DNA of 64,000 bases from Providencia sneebia DSM 19967. Lineage in GTDB: Bacteria > Pseudomonadota > Gammaproteobacteria > Enterobacterales > Enterobacteriaceae. Positions 35,834 through 44,936 of the stretch are shown one piece after another. Position 1 is the stretch's first letter, and each line of letters opens with the position of its first letter. The notes beneath the pieces were generated by a model that did not search any database, was not told where the DNA came from, and saw nothing but the letters and a program-made list of their open reading frames with translations. The translations under genes were made by a program, and so were the position numbers. The stretch spans positions 3,781,372 to 3,845,371 of the forward strand of contig NZ_CM001773.1 of NCBI RefSeq assembly GCF_000314895.2. The letters are read 5' to 3'.

Positions 35834-36790
35834 GTGTCCATGATAAAACATAAGAATTACCTTATTAATAATAAATTTGTATTTGAGATAAATAAGAGCC
35901 TTATTATTTTAAAAGATAATACGGACAAATTTGTTGAATTATCAAAACCTGCATCTCGATTACTTAAGGAAATTATTCTTTTAAACCAACAATCTAGAAT
36001 AGCAACCCGTGAAGAATTACTTTCCAAAGTATGGGAACAATATGGTCTTGTTAGCTCTAATAATAACCTAAGCACCTATATTAGTGAGATTAGAAAGAAA
36101 TTAAAAAAAATAGGGATAAATCCTAAATCAATAATTACAATACCCAAAAGAGGTTTCCGTTTCGAAGGTGAAGTCGAAGAAATAATACCTGAGGAAATTA
36201 ACACATTAACAACACATCAGGAAATTATCATACGTGGTGATAATGAACCAAGAACAGAAGAAATAAATAATACCTCTTCTCCTTTAAATATCATCAATTC
36301 AGATAACCAATCTACTCGTTTAGATGAAGATGTGAACTATTATACACCTGGACCTAACAATCCATTATTAGCACTAGCAAATATTGAAAAGCCAACAACA
36401 CCTGTAATTAAGAAGAATAAAAAAGTAAAAAATATCTATATTTTATTATCCACCGCTATGCTATTTATCATTTTATTAACACTATTTTTTCATTTCATGA
36501 AGTTTTCCGGTGATAATATGGAAATAAAAAATTATATCACTGCCAGTGAACGTGATCAGTGTATTATTCAAGTGCCAGCAACATTACTTGATAAAACAAT
36601 CAGTGAAAACATTAATATAATAAATAAAAAGCTCGATAAATATAATGTTTCTTGTGATGAACCAAAACGTGTCGTGTTACTTTCAGACCCAAGCATTGCA
36701 CCAGATAATGACAAAAATATTTCGCTTAGTATCTGTAAAGACAAAAATGATAAATATGACTGTATTTCAATTAATGATCAGAGAATTTAA
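35834..36790 (+). CDS. Membrane-anchored winged-helix regulator (MarT/CadC/ToxR-like)
   Basis: A 318-residue one-component regulator: an OmpR/PhoB-type winged helix at residues 5-112 (LSTYISEIRKKLKKIG, IITIPKRGFRF), an acidic linker to about residue 195, one membrane helix at 201-222 and a small periplasmic domain of about 95 residues with four Cys. AAAGAGAG stands 5-6 bases before GTG 35834; the ATG at 35840 is the alternative start. It is directly followed by a FidL-like gene and faces a fimbrial operon, as MarT-FidL pairs sit beside adhesin genes in Salmonella. It most likely controls the fimbriae (inference). Confidence 0.85.
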   Translation: MSMIKHKNYLINNKFVFEINKSLIILKDNTDKFVELSKPASRLLKEIILLNQQSRIATREELLSKVWEQYGLVSSNNNLSTYISEIRKKLKKIGINPKSIITIPKRGFRFEGEVEEIIPEEINTLTTHQEIIIRGDNEPRTEEINNTSSPLNIINSDNQSTRLDEDVNYYTPGPNNPLLALANIEKPTTPVIKKNKKVKNIYILLSTAMLFIILLTLFFHFMKFSGDNMEIKNYITASERDQCIIQVPATLLDKTISENINIINKKLDKYNVSCDEPKRVVLLSDPSIAPDNDKNISLSICKDKNDKYDCISINDQRI

Positions 36791-37273
36791 ATGAAAAAGT
36801 ATCTTATTTCCTTCTTAGTAATTTCTTTTATAGCCCTAATAACTATCATAGCCACCATAAATTATAAGAATAATAAATTTAATATTTGTCATTCAGATAT
36901 TTTATGGATTAAAGAGAATGGAACGTCTGATGGGATAGTAATGAAATCAAGAGTAAGCTTGCTTATTTCCAATGATTATACAGGAAGAATGAATATATAT
37001 GGTTACATTAAAGAAAATAATGTTTTTTATCGCCTTGATAGAGCCGTGTATTTCACTTATCAAGCTATAGATAATAAGAATAATTATTCTATTCATTTTA
37101 ACTCATTATCAGTCAGTGCTGCGGATAGTACACCACAAAAACTTTTTGCAAATTTTATTCAGCTAGAAGAGGATAAAATCAACTATTATATTAATGTGAC
37201 AAAAATGAATGATAATATTTATATTGTTAAGGACGAAGCTTATTCCTCATTCACTTGCTATTCGGACAAATAA
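36791..37273 (+). CDS. FidL-like membrane protein, partner of the MarT-like regulator
   Basis: A 160-residue protein with one N-terminal membrane helix (residues 4-24) and a periplasmic domain rich in beta structure, with Cys near residues 33 and 156 that could form a disulfide. Its ATG directly follows the regulator's TAA, so the two are co-translated. Size, topology and placement after a ToxR-like regulator match the FidL family. By analogy with ToxR-ToxS or TcpP-TcpH, it may stabilise or tune the regulator's periplasmic domain (inference). Confidence 0.7.
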   Translation: MKKYLISFLVISFIALITIIATINYKNNKFNICHSDILWIKENGTSDGIVMKSRVSLLISNDYTGRMNIYGYIKENNVFYRLDRAVYFTYQAIDNKNNYSIHFNSLSVSAADSTPQKLFANFIQLEEDKINYYINVTKMNDNIYIVKDEAYSSFTCYSDK

Positions 37274-37277
37274 AAAG

Positions 37278-37304
37278 GCCTACCAACAAGAATGTTAGGT
37301 AGGC
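37278..37304 (-). terminator. Terminator of the fimbrial operon
   Basis: GCCTACC (37278-37284) / GGTAGGC (37298-37304); on the minus strand it is followed by CTTTTTATTT, so it ends the fimbrial mRNA. It lies 4 bp after the FidL-like stop and may also serve that gene. Confidence 0.85.
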
Positions 37305-37391
37305 AATACCGTCAACGTGGTAAAAATGATGAATACAAAATCGAATAAAATTCGATAAATTCCAATAAATCTCTCATAACATTACTAATAA

Positions 37392-38243
37392 TTATGGCAC
37401 AGCCATTACTAGTGTAGTGCGCCCATTAAAACGTCCTAGTGTAACAGAACCCGTTGTGCGTAATGTTGATTCAACTTTCACTGTAACTGGTCTATTAGCC
37501 GGAATTGAAAGTACAATCCCAGAATTTGCCGCTTGGCCATTCAGCGTAACTTGTGATGTTATTTCGCCATTCGCTCGTAAATTAAGATACGGTCTTTGCA
37601 TATCAGAAATAAGCTTCACAGCCATACTTTGGTTACAAATAAGGTCAAATGTATCAGACTTCTTATTACCATTAATTTCATCAGGACTAAGAGTGCCATG
37701 ATCTAATGTTACAGAAGTTCTACCATTATAAGAGAAATAACATTTACCCGCAGGTGGTGGTGCTATTCCACAAATTCCGCCTGGCAATAAATACGAAGAG
37801 CCACCTGTATTTGATTTACCTAAGAAGAAACCGATACATTCCTCAGTTTTAATAGAACCACTATGTACACTATAACCTGAACGCGGAAGTGATAATCCGC
37901 ACCGATTCATCGCAACATCACGTATCTCATTTAATGTTCTATAACCAGCAAGATTAACTGCACATTTCCAATCTTTTCGACTATCAACCCCCCCTTTATT
38001 TGGAAGTTCATGATAGTGGTTAATACTGATATAACAATTTTTCAGGCCGTCTTTTCCTAATACTAAAGCACAAGGATTAGGTTCATTCGCACGATCCATC
38101 TCCCAATATTGCATGACAAAATCATATCGGGTTTTATTGCTACTCGGCTTAGTCACATCTGTAATGTATGAAAAATAGGTCGATGCGTAGCTTGAAGATA
38201 TAAACGTAAAAAATAATGCTGACATTAACAGTTTTTTATTCAT
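37392..38243 (-). CDS. MrpH-like fimbrial tip adhesin
   Basis: A 283-residue two-domain adhesin with a signal peptide ending in SYA (residue 20), an N-terminal receptor-binding domain (about 21-160) and a C-terminal pilin domain (CYFSYNGRTSVTLDHGTLSP onward). It carries His76-x-His78 (INHYHEL) and His127 (GYSVHSG), the same HxH...H pattern as the zinc ligands of Proteus mirabilis MrpH, a zinc-dependent adhesin. Six Cys in the binding domain suggest disulfides. It is last in the operon, the usual place for the tip adhesin. The zinc role is by analogy. Confidence 0.82.
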   Translation of the reverse strand: MNKKLLMSALFFTFISSSYASTYFSYITDVTKPSSNKTRYDFVMQYWEMDRANEPNPCALVLGKDGLKNCYISINHYHELPNKGGVDSRKDWKCAVNLAGYRTLNEIRDVAMNRCGLSLPRSGYSVHSGSIKTEECIGFFLGKSNTGGSSYLLPGGICGIAPPPAGKCYFSYNGRTSVTLDHGTLSPDEINGNKKSDTFDLICNQSMAVKLISDMQRPYLNLRANGEITSQVTLNGQAANSGIVLSIPANRPVTVKVESTLRTTGSVTLGRFNGRTTLVMAVP

Positions 38244-38303
38244 TATTTTTCCTAAAATTTAGTCCACTATTTTGATAGTGCTGAATGTTATTGGCTTGAT
38301 TAT

Positions 38304-38837
38304 TTATTCATACTCGAATAAAAACGTTGCCGTAGCGGTAAAACGCCCATGACGAATAGTTCTATTTGCGATACCGTTATCTGACGCCTTTAAAAAAGTA
38401 TAAAACTTCAATTCATTGCGTCCTTCTTGTTTCAGCGGGATCAAATTAGATAATGTATTTAACTCTACTGGAGTTCCGTCATAATACTCAAAGCCGATAC
38501 CTAAATCAGGGTTAGCTGAAGCATCATTAAAGCCTAAAAAACCCGGTATATTATTATTTTGTGTTCCTAAGAATTTGACTTTGACTTTACTCGCGAGCGA
38601 TAAATCGCAATCCGATAAGACCAACTTAACCTCTTTTTTCTTAAATTCGAAGTTACGTTCATAGATATCTAATAATCTTATTTCACCAAAATCTATAAAT
38701 AATTCTTTATCTGATGGGTTTATGGTGCAAGGCTCATTCACTAGAGAACCATAAACTTTCATATTATTAGCCAAAGATAATGACGACCAAAAACTGAACA
38801 CAGATAAAAATAATAGTAGTACTGTTTTATAGTTCAT
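38304..38837 (-). CDS. Minor fimbrial subunit (MrpG-like)
   Basis: A 177-residue pilin-fold protein with signal peptide (cleavage after SLA, about residue 23), the conserved paired Cys (NEPCTINPS and SDCDLS) and the C-terminal aromatic (FLFEYE) used in donor-strand exchange. It sits just before the adhesin gene, so it likely adapts the tip to the shaft. Its ATG shares one base with the stop of the previous gene (TAATG), so translation is coupled. Confidence 0.82.
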   Translation of the reverse strand: MNYKTVLLLFLSVFSFWSSLSLANNMKVYGSLVNEPCTINPSDKELFIDFGEIRLLDIYERNFEFKKKEVKLVLSDCDLSLASKVKVKFLGTQNNNIPGFLGFNDASANPDLGIGFEYYDGTPVELNTLSNLIPLKQEGRNELKFYTFLKASDNGIANRTIRHGRFTATATFLFEYE

Positions 38838-39331
38838 TACTGGTACTCCACAACGATTGTACCGTAAGCGGCAAAATCACCAGTAGGCAACTCTGCATTT
38901 CCATTTTTAACGAGCACAGCCCATAATGTTCCGGGGGATTTAGGGTCTATTAAATACTTTTTATCTAATTCTAACTCTTTATCACCTAATTGAAATTTAA
39001 CGGCTAGATTATTAATTCCAGAGTTTAACCCATTAAGATCAAAAGAACTTTTTGCTCCACTAATCGTAAGATATGTAGCCCAATTATTCTTATTCTCTTC
39101 ACAGTGAAACTGGTAATTAACTTCTCTTTTTTGCTCTTTCCCTTGAATTGATTTTATCGGCACATTACCAAAAGGAACTTCAATATCCTTACCATCATTA
39201 ATTTTACAAGGAGGAGGCGTTATTAAATTTCCTGTGATAACTATGTCTGCCTCATTATCTTTAGCTGCTGACGGTAACGTGGCGAACATACCAATAAAAG
39301 AGACACAAATTAACGGGGATATATATCGCAT
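38837..39331 (-). CDS. Minor fimbrial subunit (MrpF-like)
   Basis: A 164-residue pilin-fold protein with a signal peptide ending at SAA (about residue 23), paired Cys (PPPCKINDG and FHCEEN), and the C-terminal donor-strand acceptor GTIVVEYQ. It is similar in size and pattern to the neighbouring upstream subunit, including the shared ending around AVLVKN...ELP, so the two probably come from duplication. It belongs to the tip or adaptor part of the fimbria. Confidence 0.82.
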   Translation of the reverse strand: MRYISPLICVSFIGMFATLPSAAKDNEADIVITGNLITPPPCKINDGKDIEVPFGNVPIKSIQGKEQKREVNYQFHCEENKNNWATYLTISGAKSSFDLNGLNSGINNLAVKFQLGDKELELDKKYLIDPKSPGTLWAVLVKNGNAELPTGDFAAYGTIVVEYQ

Positions 39332-39345
39332 TTTGTTGCCTTTCC

Positions 39346-39840
39346 TTATTGATACGAAACTTTAAGTGTTGCATTAGCAGTAAATTTACGTGCAGGAAGT
39401 TCAGTATCTTTATTTTTAACTAATACGGCCGATATTTCAGGTTTTGGACTAAAAGTAAATGGGCGTTTAGTTCTAATTGGGAAATCTTGTGTCCCAAATT
39501 TAAATAAAACGCCAAGTCCAGTAACATCTGTTTTTAACAGTTTCTGATCAAAATCAGAAGATACACCATCCACAAGAATATTGAGGCTAGGCATAGTCGA
39601 TTGACCATCACAAGTTACTGTATATTCGACCAGTTTTTTATAATATTCACCTTGAATACGAGTTGTTAATACGTCTCCAAAGTCAATTTCAATGAGTCGT
39701 CCATTATTCACCGAACACGGCTTCCCCACTACCTCCCCTTTAATATCTATATAGAGAAAGCCCGAAAAACTCAGAGCAGGAGGCACACTAAAAATAAATA
39801 TTAGTGAGAGAAGCTTAGTTAAATATTTAATAGACACCAT
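39346..39840 (-). CDS. Minor fimbrial subunit (MrpE-like)
   Basis: A 164-residue pilin-fold protein with a signal peptide (residues 1-25), paired Cys (GKPCSVNNG and VTCDGQ) and the C-terminal beta strand ATLKVSYQ. The DFGDV...IQG...VEYTVTCD layout parallels that of the next gene (PFGNV...IQG...VNYQFHCE). It lies 12 bp after the chaperone gene. Confidence 0.82.
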   Translation of the reverse strand: MVSIKYLTKLLSLIFIFSVPPALSFSGFLYIDIKGEVVGKPCSVNNGRLIEIDFGDVLTTRIQGEYYKKLVEYTVTCDGQSTMPSLNILVDGVSSDFDQKLLKTDVTGLGVLFKFGTQDFPIRTKRPFTFSPKPEISAVLVKNKDTELPARKFTANATLKVSYQ

Positions 39841-39852
39841 AATATTGTGACC

Positions 39853-40608
39853 TTATTTTTTAGGTACCACTGAACATTGATTTGCATGACAAGTAAAATT
39901 CAAATCAACAGGGCCACCAAAATCATTAAGATAAACAAGAGTTGGGGATGTCCCAAGATTCCCAATAGCTTTACCTAAAGATTCTTGTCCAAAAGGTGCG
40001 ATCATCATTGGCTCAAAATTTGCCACTTCAAGATCACCTTGTTTAACCTTAGTTAGCGATATAAAGAAAGGTGATGGATTTTTTACAATATAATTACCAC
40101 CTTGATTTAATATCTTAATTTCATTTTGCTGAGGAATAGATTCCATTCTCTCTTTTTGTTTTAAAGCTTTTGGACGATAAAAAATCTTTATTTTTGTCTG
40201 TAACGCAATTTGTAAAACATTCGGCTTATCACTGCGGGGTGGTATTTCACGCACATTCAGGTAATAAACACTTTCACGATCATTTGGAAGTTGTAGCGCT
40301 GCGGGAAGCCCTTGGATCTTAATTTGGCTTTTAGAATCCGCTTCTATTCTATGCACTGGTGGGGTAACCAAAAATGGAGAATTAACTTTCACATCATTTT
40401 GATCTTCTATCCAAGCTTGAGCCAAATAAGGATTATTTTTATTCTCATTGCTTAACGTCATACTCACTGATTTATCACCTTCGTTATAAATAACTCGGGT
40501 TCTATCTAAAGCAATTGCTGAATAAGCAAATTGAGATATTAATGCAGCACTTACAATTGTTGCTATTGAGACTGTTTTTAATAGTTTCATAACTTTCACC
40601 GTTGACAT
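39853..40608 (-). CDS. Fimbrial periplasmic chaperone (PapD/MrpD type)
   Basis: A 251-residue FGS-type chaperone with a signal peptide (residues 1-30), then two Ig-like domains. It starts IALDRTRVIYNEGDKSVSMTLSN, contains the YYLNVREIPP motif of the family and the conserved IKIFYRPKAL segment (subunit-binding Lys/Arg and G1 strand). It holds pilin subunits in the periplasm by donor-strand complementation and hands them to the usher, which is encoded just upstream. An added pair of Cys near the end (CHANQC) may form a disulfide. Confidence 0.93.
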   Translation of the reverse strand: MSTVKVMKLLKTVSIATIVSAALISQFAYSAIALDRTRVIYNEGDKSVSMTLSNENKNNPYLAQAWIEDQNDVKVNSPFLVTPPVHRIEADSKSQIKIQGLPAALQLPNDRESVYYLNVREIPPRSDKPNVLQIALQTKIKIFYRPKALKQKERMESIPQQNEIKILNQGGNYIVKNPSPFFISLTKVKQGDLEVANFEPMMIAPFGQESLGKAIGNLGTSPTLVYLNDFGGPVDLNFTCHANQCSVVPKK

Positions 40609-40623
40609 TTCATAAATTTATAA

Positions 40624-43116
40624 TTATTTACATGGTAGTAATATAGTATCTACCAAGCTATCATCTATTTTGGCTGGTAATTTAATATGGCACGAATCCC
40701 CATCACCCCAAATAACTTTTAAATCATCATTTGGGTTCACACCAGCTAAATAAACAAAACCTTTATCAGAAACTATACCGACTTCATTTTTGTCTTTACT
40801 TAATACTGATGATCCGATTGGAGGTACACTATTATCTGCTAATGTAATAGTGCCTAATAATTTACCGCCTTCTATTATTTTAAACTTCCGATAACCAATA
40901 GCCCCTTCAGTTAAAGTTGCATATTGAGTTGACTGTAATGCTTCTGCATTATCAGGCAAATTTGCTAAATCAATTTTTAAGTTATTCCGCGTATAATCCA
41001 TTACACTAGTGACAACTGCTTTACCATGTTTATTAGTTCTTATTGGGGTAATAGAGTTTTCTACAGGGATATCAGCAACGCCATTTGTATCAACTAAAAT
41101 ACGAGAACCGCCAGTCGTAGAATTATTACGGTGGAATGCACCACCTTCAGGCGTTACTGTTAATCCACCTTTTAATTGCATAGATAACGTTGTTTGATTA
41201 CTTTCTATATAAGTACCACTTGCCACCATTTGAGTTGAATCACCATCATAGGTATATGAACCTGATGTAATTAATTTATTTCTGTCCCAATTACCTGCGG
41301 AGACTAAATAACTACTGCGGTTATCAATACGGCTATAATAATTTATATTATTATTATAATTACTATTTGCATAAGATCCGGAATAACTAATGCTAGAACC
41401 ATTATTTTCTAATGGAACACTCACATTTAAATACATTCCATCATCTGTAGAATCTTGTGTTTTATTTCTATATGCAGTTAAGCTAACACTTATATTCTTA
41501 AGGTCAAAAGCATCAAAATAATTCGAAATCGTCATATTATATTGATTTGATGAAGAACGATTCCAATAAGTCTGATGAGAATAGTTTAAATACATATTGG
41601 CATTATAATCAGGGAAAGATGTACCAAATATAACGGTATATAATTCTTTACCGCTATCTACATCACCACCATTATATCGACGGTCAATAAATTGGTTCAT
41701 ACTCATAAAGTTTTTTTCTGAGAAACGATAACCAGCAAATGTAATCTGGCTATTTATTTCATCAAATTGTTTAGAATATGTCAGATTATAAGAGTTACCC
41801 GTTAAAGTACGGTTATCATCTAAATGCCCCATTTCAGCACGAGATATCGTAATGTTACCTGATAACACCCCAAATGGAGCAAGGTCACGACCTAAACCAA
41901 GAGCCAAACTTTGATATTCAGTTGAGCCGATAATACCGCCATATAGAGTGCTGTTGTTTGTTGCACCCCATGATAATGTACCTAGACTAAACACTGGACC
42001 TTGCGTTTTATGTTCATCTTTACTTGGTTTACCCATCACAAGTTTGTAAATGAGCTGCCCAGGTCTTGTTAAAGTACCTAATCGTGACGTTTCAACTTGA
42101 TAATTTGTCGAGCTACCATCCTGTTCTTGGATGGTGACATCCATTGTACCGCCACCAAATGAGTTTACATCTTGAATACGGAATGGGCCTGGGCTCACTT
42201 CCGATTGATAGATAATCCGGCCATCTTGGCGAACAATAATCGTTGCGTTTGTTTTCGCTACACCTGCAATTTCAGGTGCATACCCTTGTAAAAGGGGTGG
42301 AAACATAGATTCATTTGTTTCCAAGCTGGCACCAAGAAAACGAAAGCTATCAAATATCGTTGATGAAAGGTATTGTTCACCAAACGTTAAGCGGGCGCTT
42401 AATGAACGTATTGCACGATAAGCATAAATCTGGTTCCATGCCCACGTTTCGCTACCTTTATTTAATTGCCCTCTTTGGGCTTGCCAATCCGCTCTAGCGC
42501 GCCATGGCCCGAGGTTAAATCCCATCGTACCAATTGCAGTCAATCCACCATTAGTACCTGAATCATCCCCTTTATTCTGGTCAACAACGCGTGCAGTTGT
42601 ATTGTAGTCAATGAATCCACCGACAATACCATCATCCCAACGTGCTGGCGGATCCCAGTCAGGATCTTGATATTCCATATAAGCTTGTGGAATATTAATT
42701 TGTAATGTATTTTTGGCTAAATCACCTCTAACGCGCATATTTGGTATTGAGCGAATATCTAAACATTGACCATCTCGCAACCATTTAACTTTACTATCCC
42801 ACTCTTTTCTCATTCCTAAATATTCAAATAGCTTTGGAGTAACACAAGCTAAAGATATTTTTTCATCATACTTAGGATTAAAAAATGTAATAGGTTGCTC
42901 AGCTGTGATTTTAACTTTATTCACTTCTAGCATTAATGAATATTCATCAGGAGGGAGGTAATCAGCATGAGAGAATTTACTGAAGTCAATATTTTCAGTA
43001 CTACTTCCGTCTAAAAAATCGGTATTAAAATCAACTCCATCCTCTGAAAATGCAGCCACAGGCATCAGCATTAAAAGCATCAACTGAGTGATCAGATTTA
43101 ATTTTATGCTTTTCAT
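40624..43116 (-). CDS. Fimbrial outer-membrane usher (MrpC type)
   Basis: An 830-residue usher: signal peptide (to about residue 24), N-terminal chaperone-binding domain beginning VDFNTDFLDG, a 24-strand barrel, the plug domain (about 220-320, with FPPLLQGYAPEIAGVA and GPFRIQDVN) and two C-terminal domains (ILVDTNGVADIPV, GSSVLSKDKNEVGIVSDKGFVYLAG). It secretes and assembles the fimbria. It is between pilin and chaperone genes, 95 bp after the pilin; the extra pilin gene mrpB of P. mirabilis is absent here. Confidence 0.95.
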   Translation of the reverse strand: MKSIKLNLITQLMLLMLMPVAAFSEDGVDFNTDFLDGSSTENIDFSKFSHADYLPPDEYSLMLEVNKVKITAEQPITFFNPKYDEKISLACVTPKLFEYLGMRKEWDSKVKWLRDGQCLDIRSIPNMRVRGDLAKNTLQINIPQAYMEYQDPDWDPPARWDDGIVGGFIDYNTTARVVDQNKGDDSGTNGGLTAIGTMGFNLGPWRARADWQAQRGQLNKGSETWAWNQIYAYRAIRSLSARLTFGEQYLSSTIFDSFRFLGASLETNESMFPPLLQGYAPEIAGVAKTNATIIVRQDGRIIYQSEVSPGPFRIQDVNSFGGGTMDVTIQEQDGSSTNYQVETSRLGTLTRPGQLIYKLVMGKPSKDEHKTQGPVFSLGTLSWGATNNSTLYGGIIGSTEYQSLALGLGRDLAPFGVLSGNITISRAEMGHLDDNRTLTGNSYNLTYSKQFDEINSQITFAGYRFSEKNFMSMNQFIDRRYNGGDVDSGKELYTVIFGTSFPDYNANMYLNYSHQTYWNRSSSNQYNMTISNYFDAFDLKNISVSLTAYRNKTQDSTDDGMYLNVSVPLENNGSSISYSGSYANSNYNNNINYYSRIDNRSSYLVSAGNWDRNKLITSGSYTYDGDSTQMVASGTYIESNQTTLSMQLKGGLTVTPEGGAFHRNNSTTGGSRILVDTNGVADIPVENSITPIRTNKHGKAVVTSVMDYTRNNLKIDLANLPDNAEALQSTQYATLTEGAIGYRKFKIIEGGKLLGTITLADNSVPPIGSSVLSKDKNEVGIVSDKGFVYLAGVNPNDDLKVIWGDGDSCHIKLPAKIDDSLVDTILLPCK

Positions 43117-43211
43117 TAAATAGTGCCATCAGTAAAGGAAAATATAAAATGGGTTATGAAAACATATGGCGTATATACGCCATATGTTTTGCATATCGGG
43201 AAAATTAATTC

Positions 43212-43832
43212 TTATTGGTAGATAACTTTGAAGTTAGCTACTGTATCGAAACGACCAGTTGTTGCTTTCTTACCGTCTGCTTCGTTACCTTTAACATATG
43301 CGCCGAAGTGCATAGTTGTTCTTGAGCCGTCACCGCCATTTAATACATAGCCGTCACCAACACTTGGGAATGCTTTACCAAATACGATTGGTGTATTTGC
43401 ACCATCAGTGATGACGATACCCGCGTTTTCTACTTTACCGCCTAAACCAAGTAACTCACCTGTGAAACCTGTGAAACCTGTGAAACCAGAAACTGTTGAA
43501 CCAGTGAAGCTGATTTTTGCATTTTTGTAAGTTTCAATTGAGCAATTTTTCAAAACGATATCGAATTTTTCTTCATCTGAACGATATTTACCAGAAGTCA
43601 GTTCATTCAATGCGATTTCACCGAAGTTAACTGTTTGGTTCAGGTTATTATCATCGATAGAGCAAGGTACATCGTTAATATAGCCAAGGAAATGAATAGT
43701 ACCTTGTGAGCTTTCAGCTGTTTTAGCTGGTGAAGTTGGAGTAGTGCCATCATCAGCAGCAAATGCTGGAGACATAGTTACACCCATGCTTAAACCTAAT
43801 GCGAGACTCAATGCTAATTTATTAAATTTCAT
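43212..43832 (-). CDS. Major fimbrial subunit (MrpA-like)
   Basis: A 206-residue pilin with a signal peptide ending at AFA (residue 25), an N-terminal donor strand extension after it, paired Cys (NDVPCSID and LKNCSIE) and the C-terminal strand VANFKVIYQ. As the first gene of the operon, with a gap before the usher, it is the shaft subunit. It is slightly longer than usual for MrpA (about 175), owing in part to a Thr/Ser/Pro-rich stretch after the signal peptide and a repeated GFT segment. Transcription starts in the long AT-rich region upstream. Confidence 0.92.
   Translation of the reverse strand: MKFNKLALSLALGLSMGVTMSPAFAADDGTTPTSPAKTAESSQGTIHFLGYINDVPCSIDDNNLNQTVNFGEIALNELTSGKYRSDEEKFDIVLKNCSIETYKNAKISFTGSTVSGFTGFTGFTGELLGLGGKVENAGIVITDGANTPIVFGKAFPSVGDGYVLNGGDGSRTTMHFGAYVKGNEADGKKATTGRFDTVANFKVIYQ
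43459..43485 (-). repeat. Three tandem 9-bp repeats inside the pilin gene
   Basis: Three exact copies of CCTGTGAAA (plus-strand sense), each encoding Gly-Phe-Thr, give GFTGFTGFTG at about residues 117-126 of the major pilin. Gain or loss of a unit would keep the reading frame. Confidence 0.9.
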
Positions 43833-44936
43833 GACTCTATTACCTTTGATATAGTAGGAAGAAGTTCCTTTAACCTATTTCTTATTTCTCTATAAATAGA
43901 TAAATATTTATCTGCTTATTTTCGAAACTTGAATTAATAATGGCTCCTTGCTTATTAATTCAATTGGTTTACAGAAACTTTTTAAATAAATTATTTCCAT
44001 CCAATTTATTACATTTATAAAGCTACTGAACCTATAAATACCTATTCTGGCTCTATAAGTTAGGTACCTACATCACCATCATCACCACTAAACTATTCTT
44101 TGTAATGGCTCTGATTGATTTTTTCGGTGTAGCTCAATTTCTAAGAAAATTGATACACAACAAAAATGTCACTCAGGAGGTTGTGCAGATATTTTCTGCC
44201 AACAACTCTACCTCAACGATATTTTTTGTCAAAAAACACGTATTTTAATCATATGAAAAGAATTTAAATCTAATAAATTAAAAAAAGACAACTAATAATA
44301 AATTTTAAGTGTTAATTACATATATTAATAATGAGACTTAGAAAAATTTATATAAAAATGTAAATTTATATTTCACTTAAAGAGCGATTATTGCAAAATA
44401 TTTTTAATTGTTGTTTTTTAAAAATATCTATAATTTAACTATAAATGATATCAAAATAGAAATTGATCATAATTTACAGATAAAAAACCTGTAAATAAAA
44501 CCGATTATTGGATTTAAATCTAAGTAAAAATAATATGCTGAGATAATTCCTAATCAAATGATTGACAATTTGAAACATTTTATGATACTCTTAATATGAT
44601 AATTTGTTTATTAAATGTTAATTATTACTGGAGTATTTAACATATCCCCCACGGTATTTAATCAATTTCAATTGAAAACTTAGGGTATATATTTTTTTAT
44701 TATTAAATAACTTATTTTTTTATTCATTCTGTAAGAATTTTTTGTAAAAAAATCCTAATTAAAAATTGGTGTATACTTTTTTGTTAATAATCTTTTTATT
44801 TCATCTCATCATGGATTATTCAAAATGAATTACTATGTATATATCAACTTCCACAGCCCCTATCCCTTAAAAATTTATGGTAAACTTAGATGCATAACAG
44901 CTAACAGCGCTCAGCTTTGTATCGAGATCAATTACT
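43833..44936. other. 1.1-kb AT-rich non-coding region between pilin and zur genes
   Basis: This is the longest gene-free stretch of the window. It contains the fimbrial promoter, a 12-bp inverted repeat (43929-43963), a perfect 16-bp AT palindrome AGATAAATATTTATCT (43898-43913), a G/C-richer hairpin near 44178-44213 and a TTGACA...GATACT promoter-like pair (44562-44589) reading toward zur. No recombinase gene of mrpI type is next to it, and I find no long inverted repeats that would mark an invertible element. No ORF over about 40 codons looks coding. Confidence 0.55.
43929..43963. promoter_or_regulatory. Inverted repeat upstream of the pilin gene
   Basis: Perfect 12-bp arms TTGAATTAATAA (43929-43940) and TTATTAATTCAA (43952-43963) with an 11-bp centre, about 100-130 bp before the pilin ATG. 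It could be an operator or an mRNA leader hairpin. Confidence 0.5.

Noticed and set aside
44071..44091. Six His codons followed by TAA (CATCACCATCATCACCAC, TAA) close to a GGTACC site, looking like a cloning tag
   Set aside because: No start codon or coding frame leads into it, and the surrounding DNA is native-looking AT-rich spacer; most likely chance, though vector contamination could be ruled out from reads.
43833..44936. Invertible promoter element as in P. mirabilis mrp
   Set aside because: No recombinase gene is adjacent and I found no pair of long, distant inverted repeats; only local dyads.
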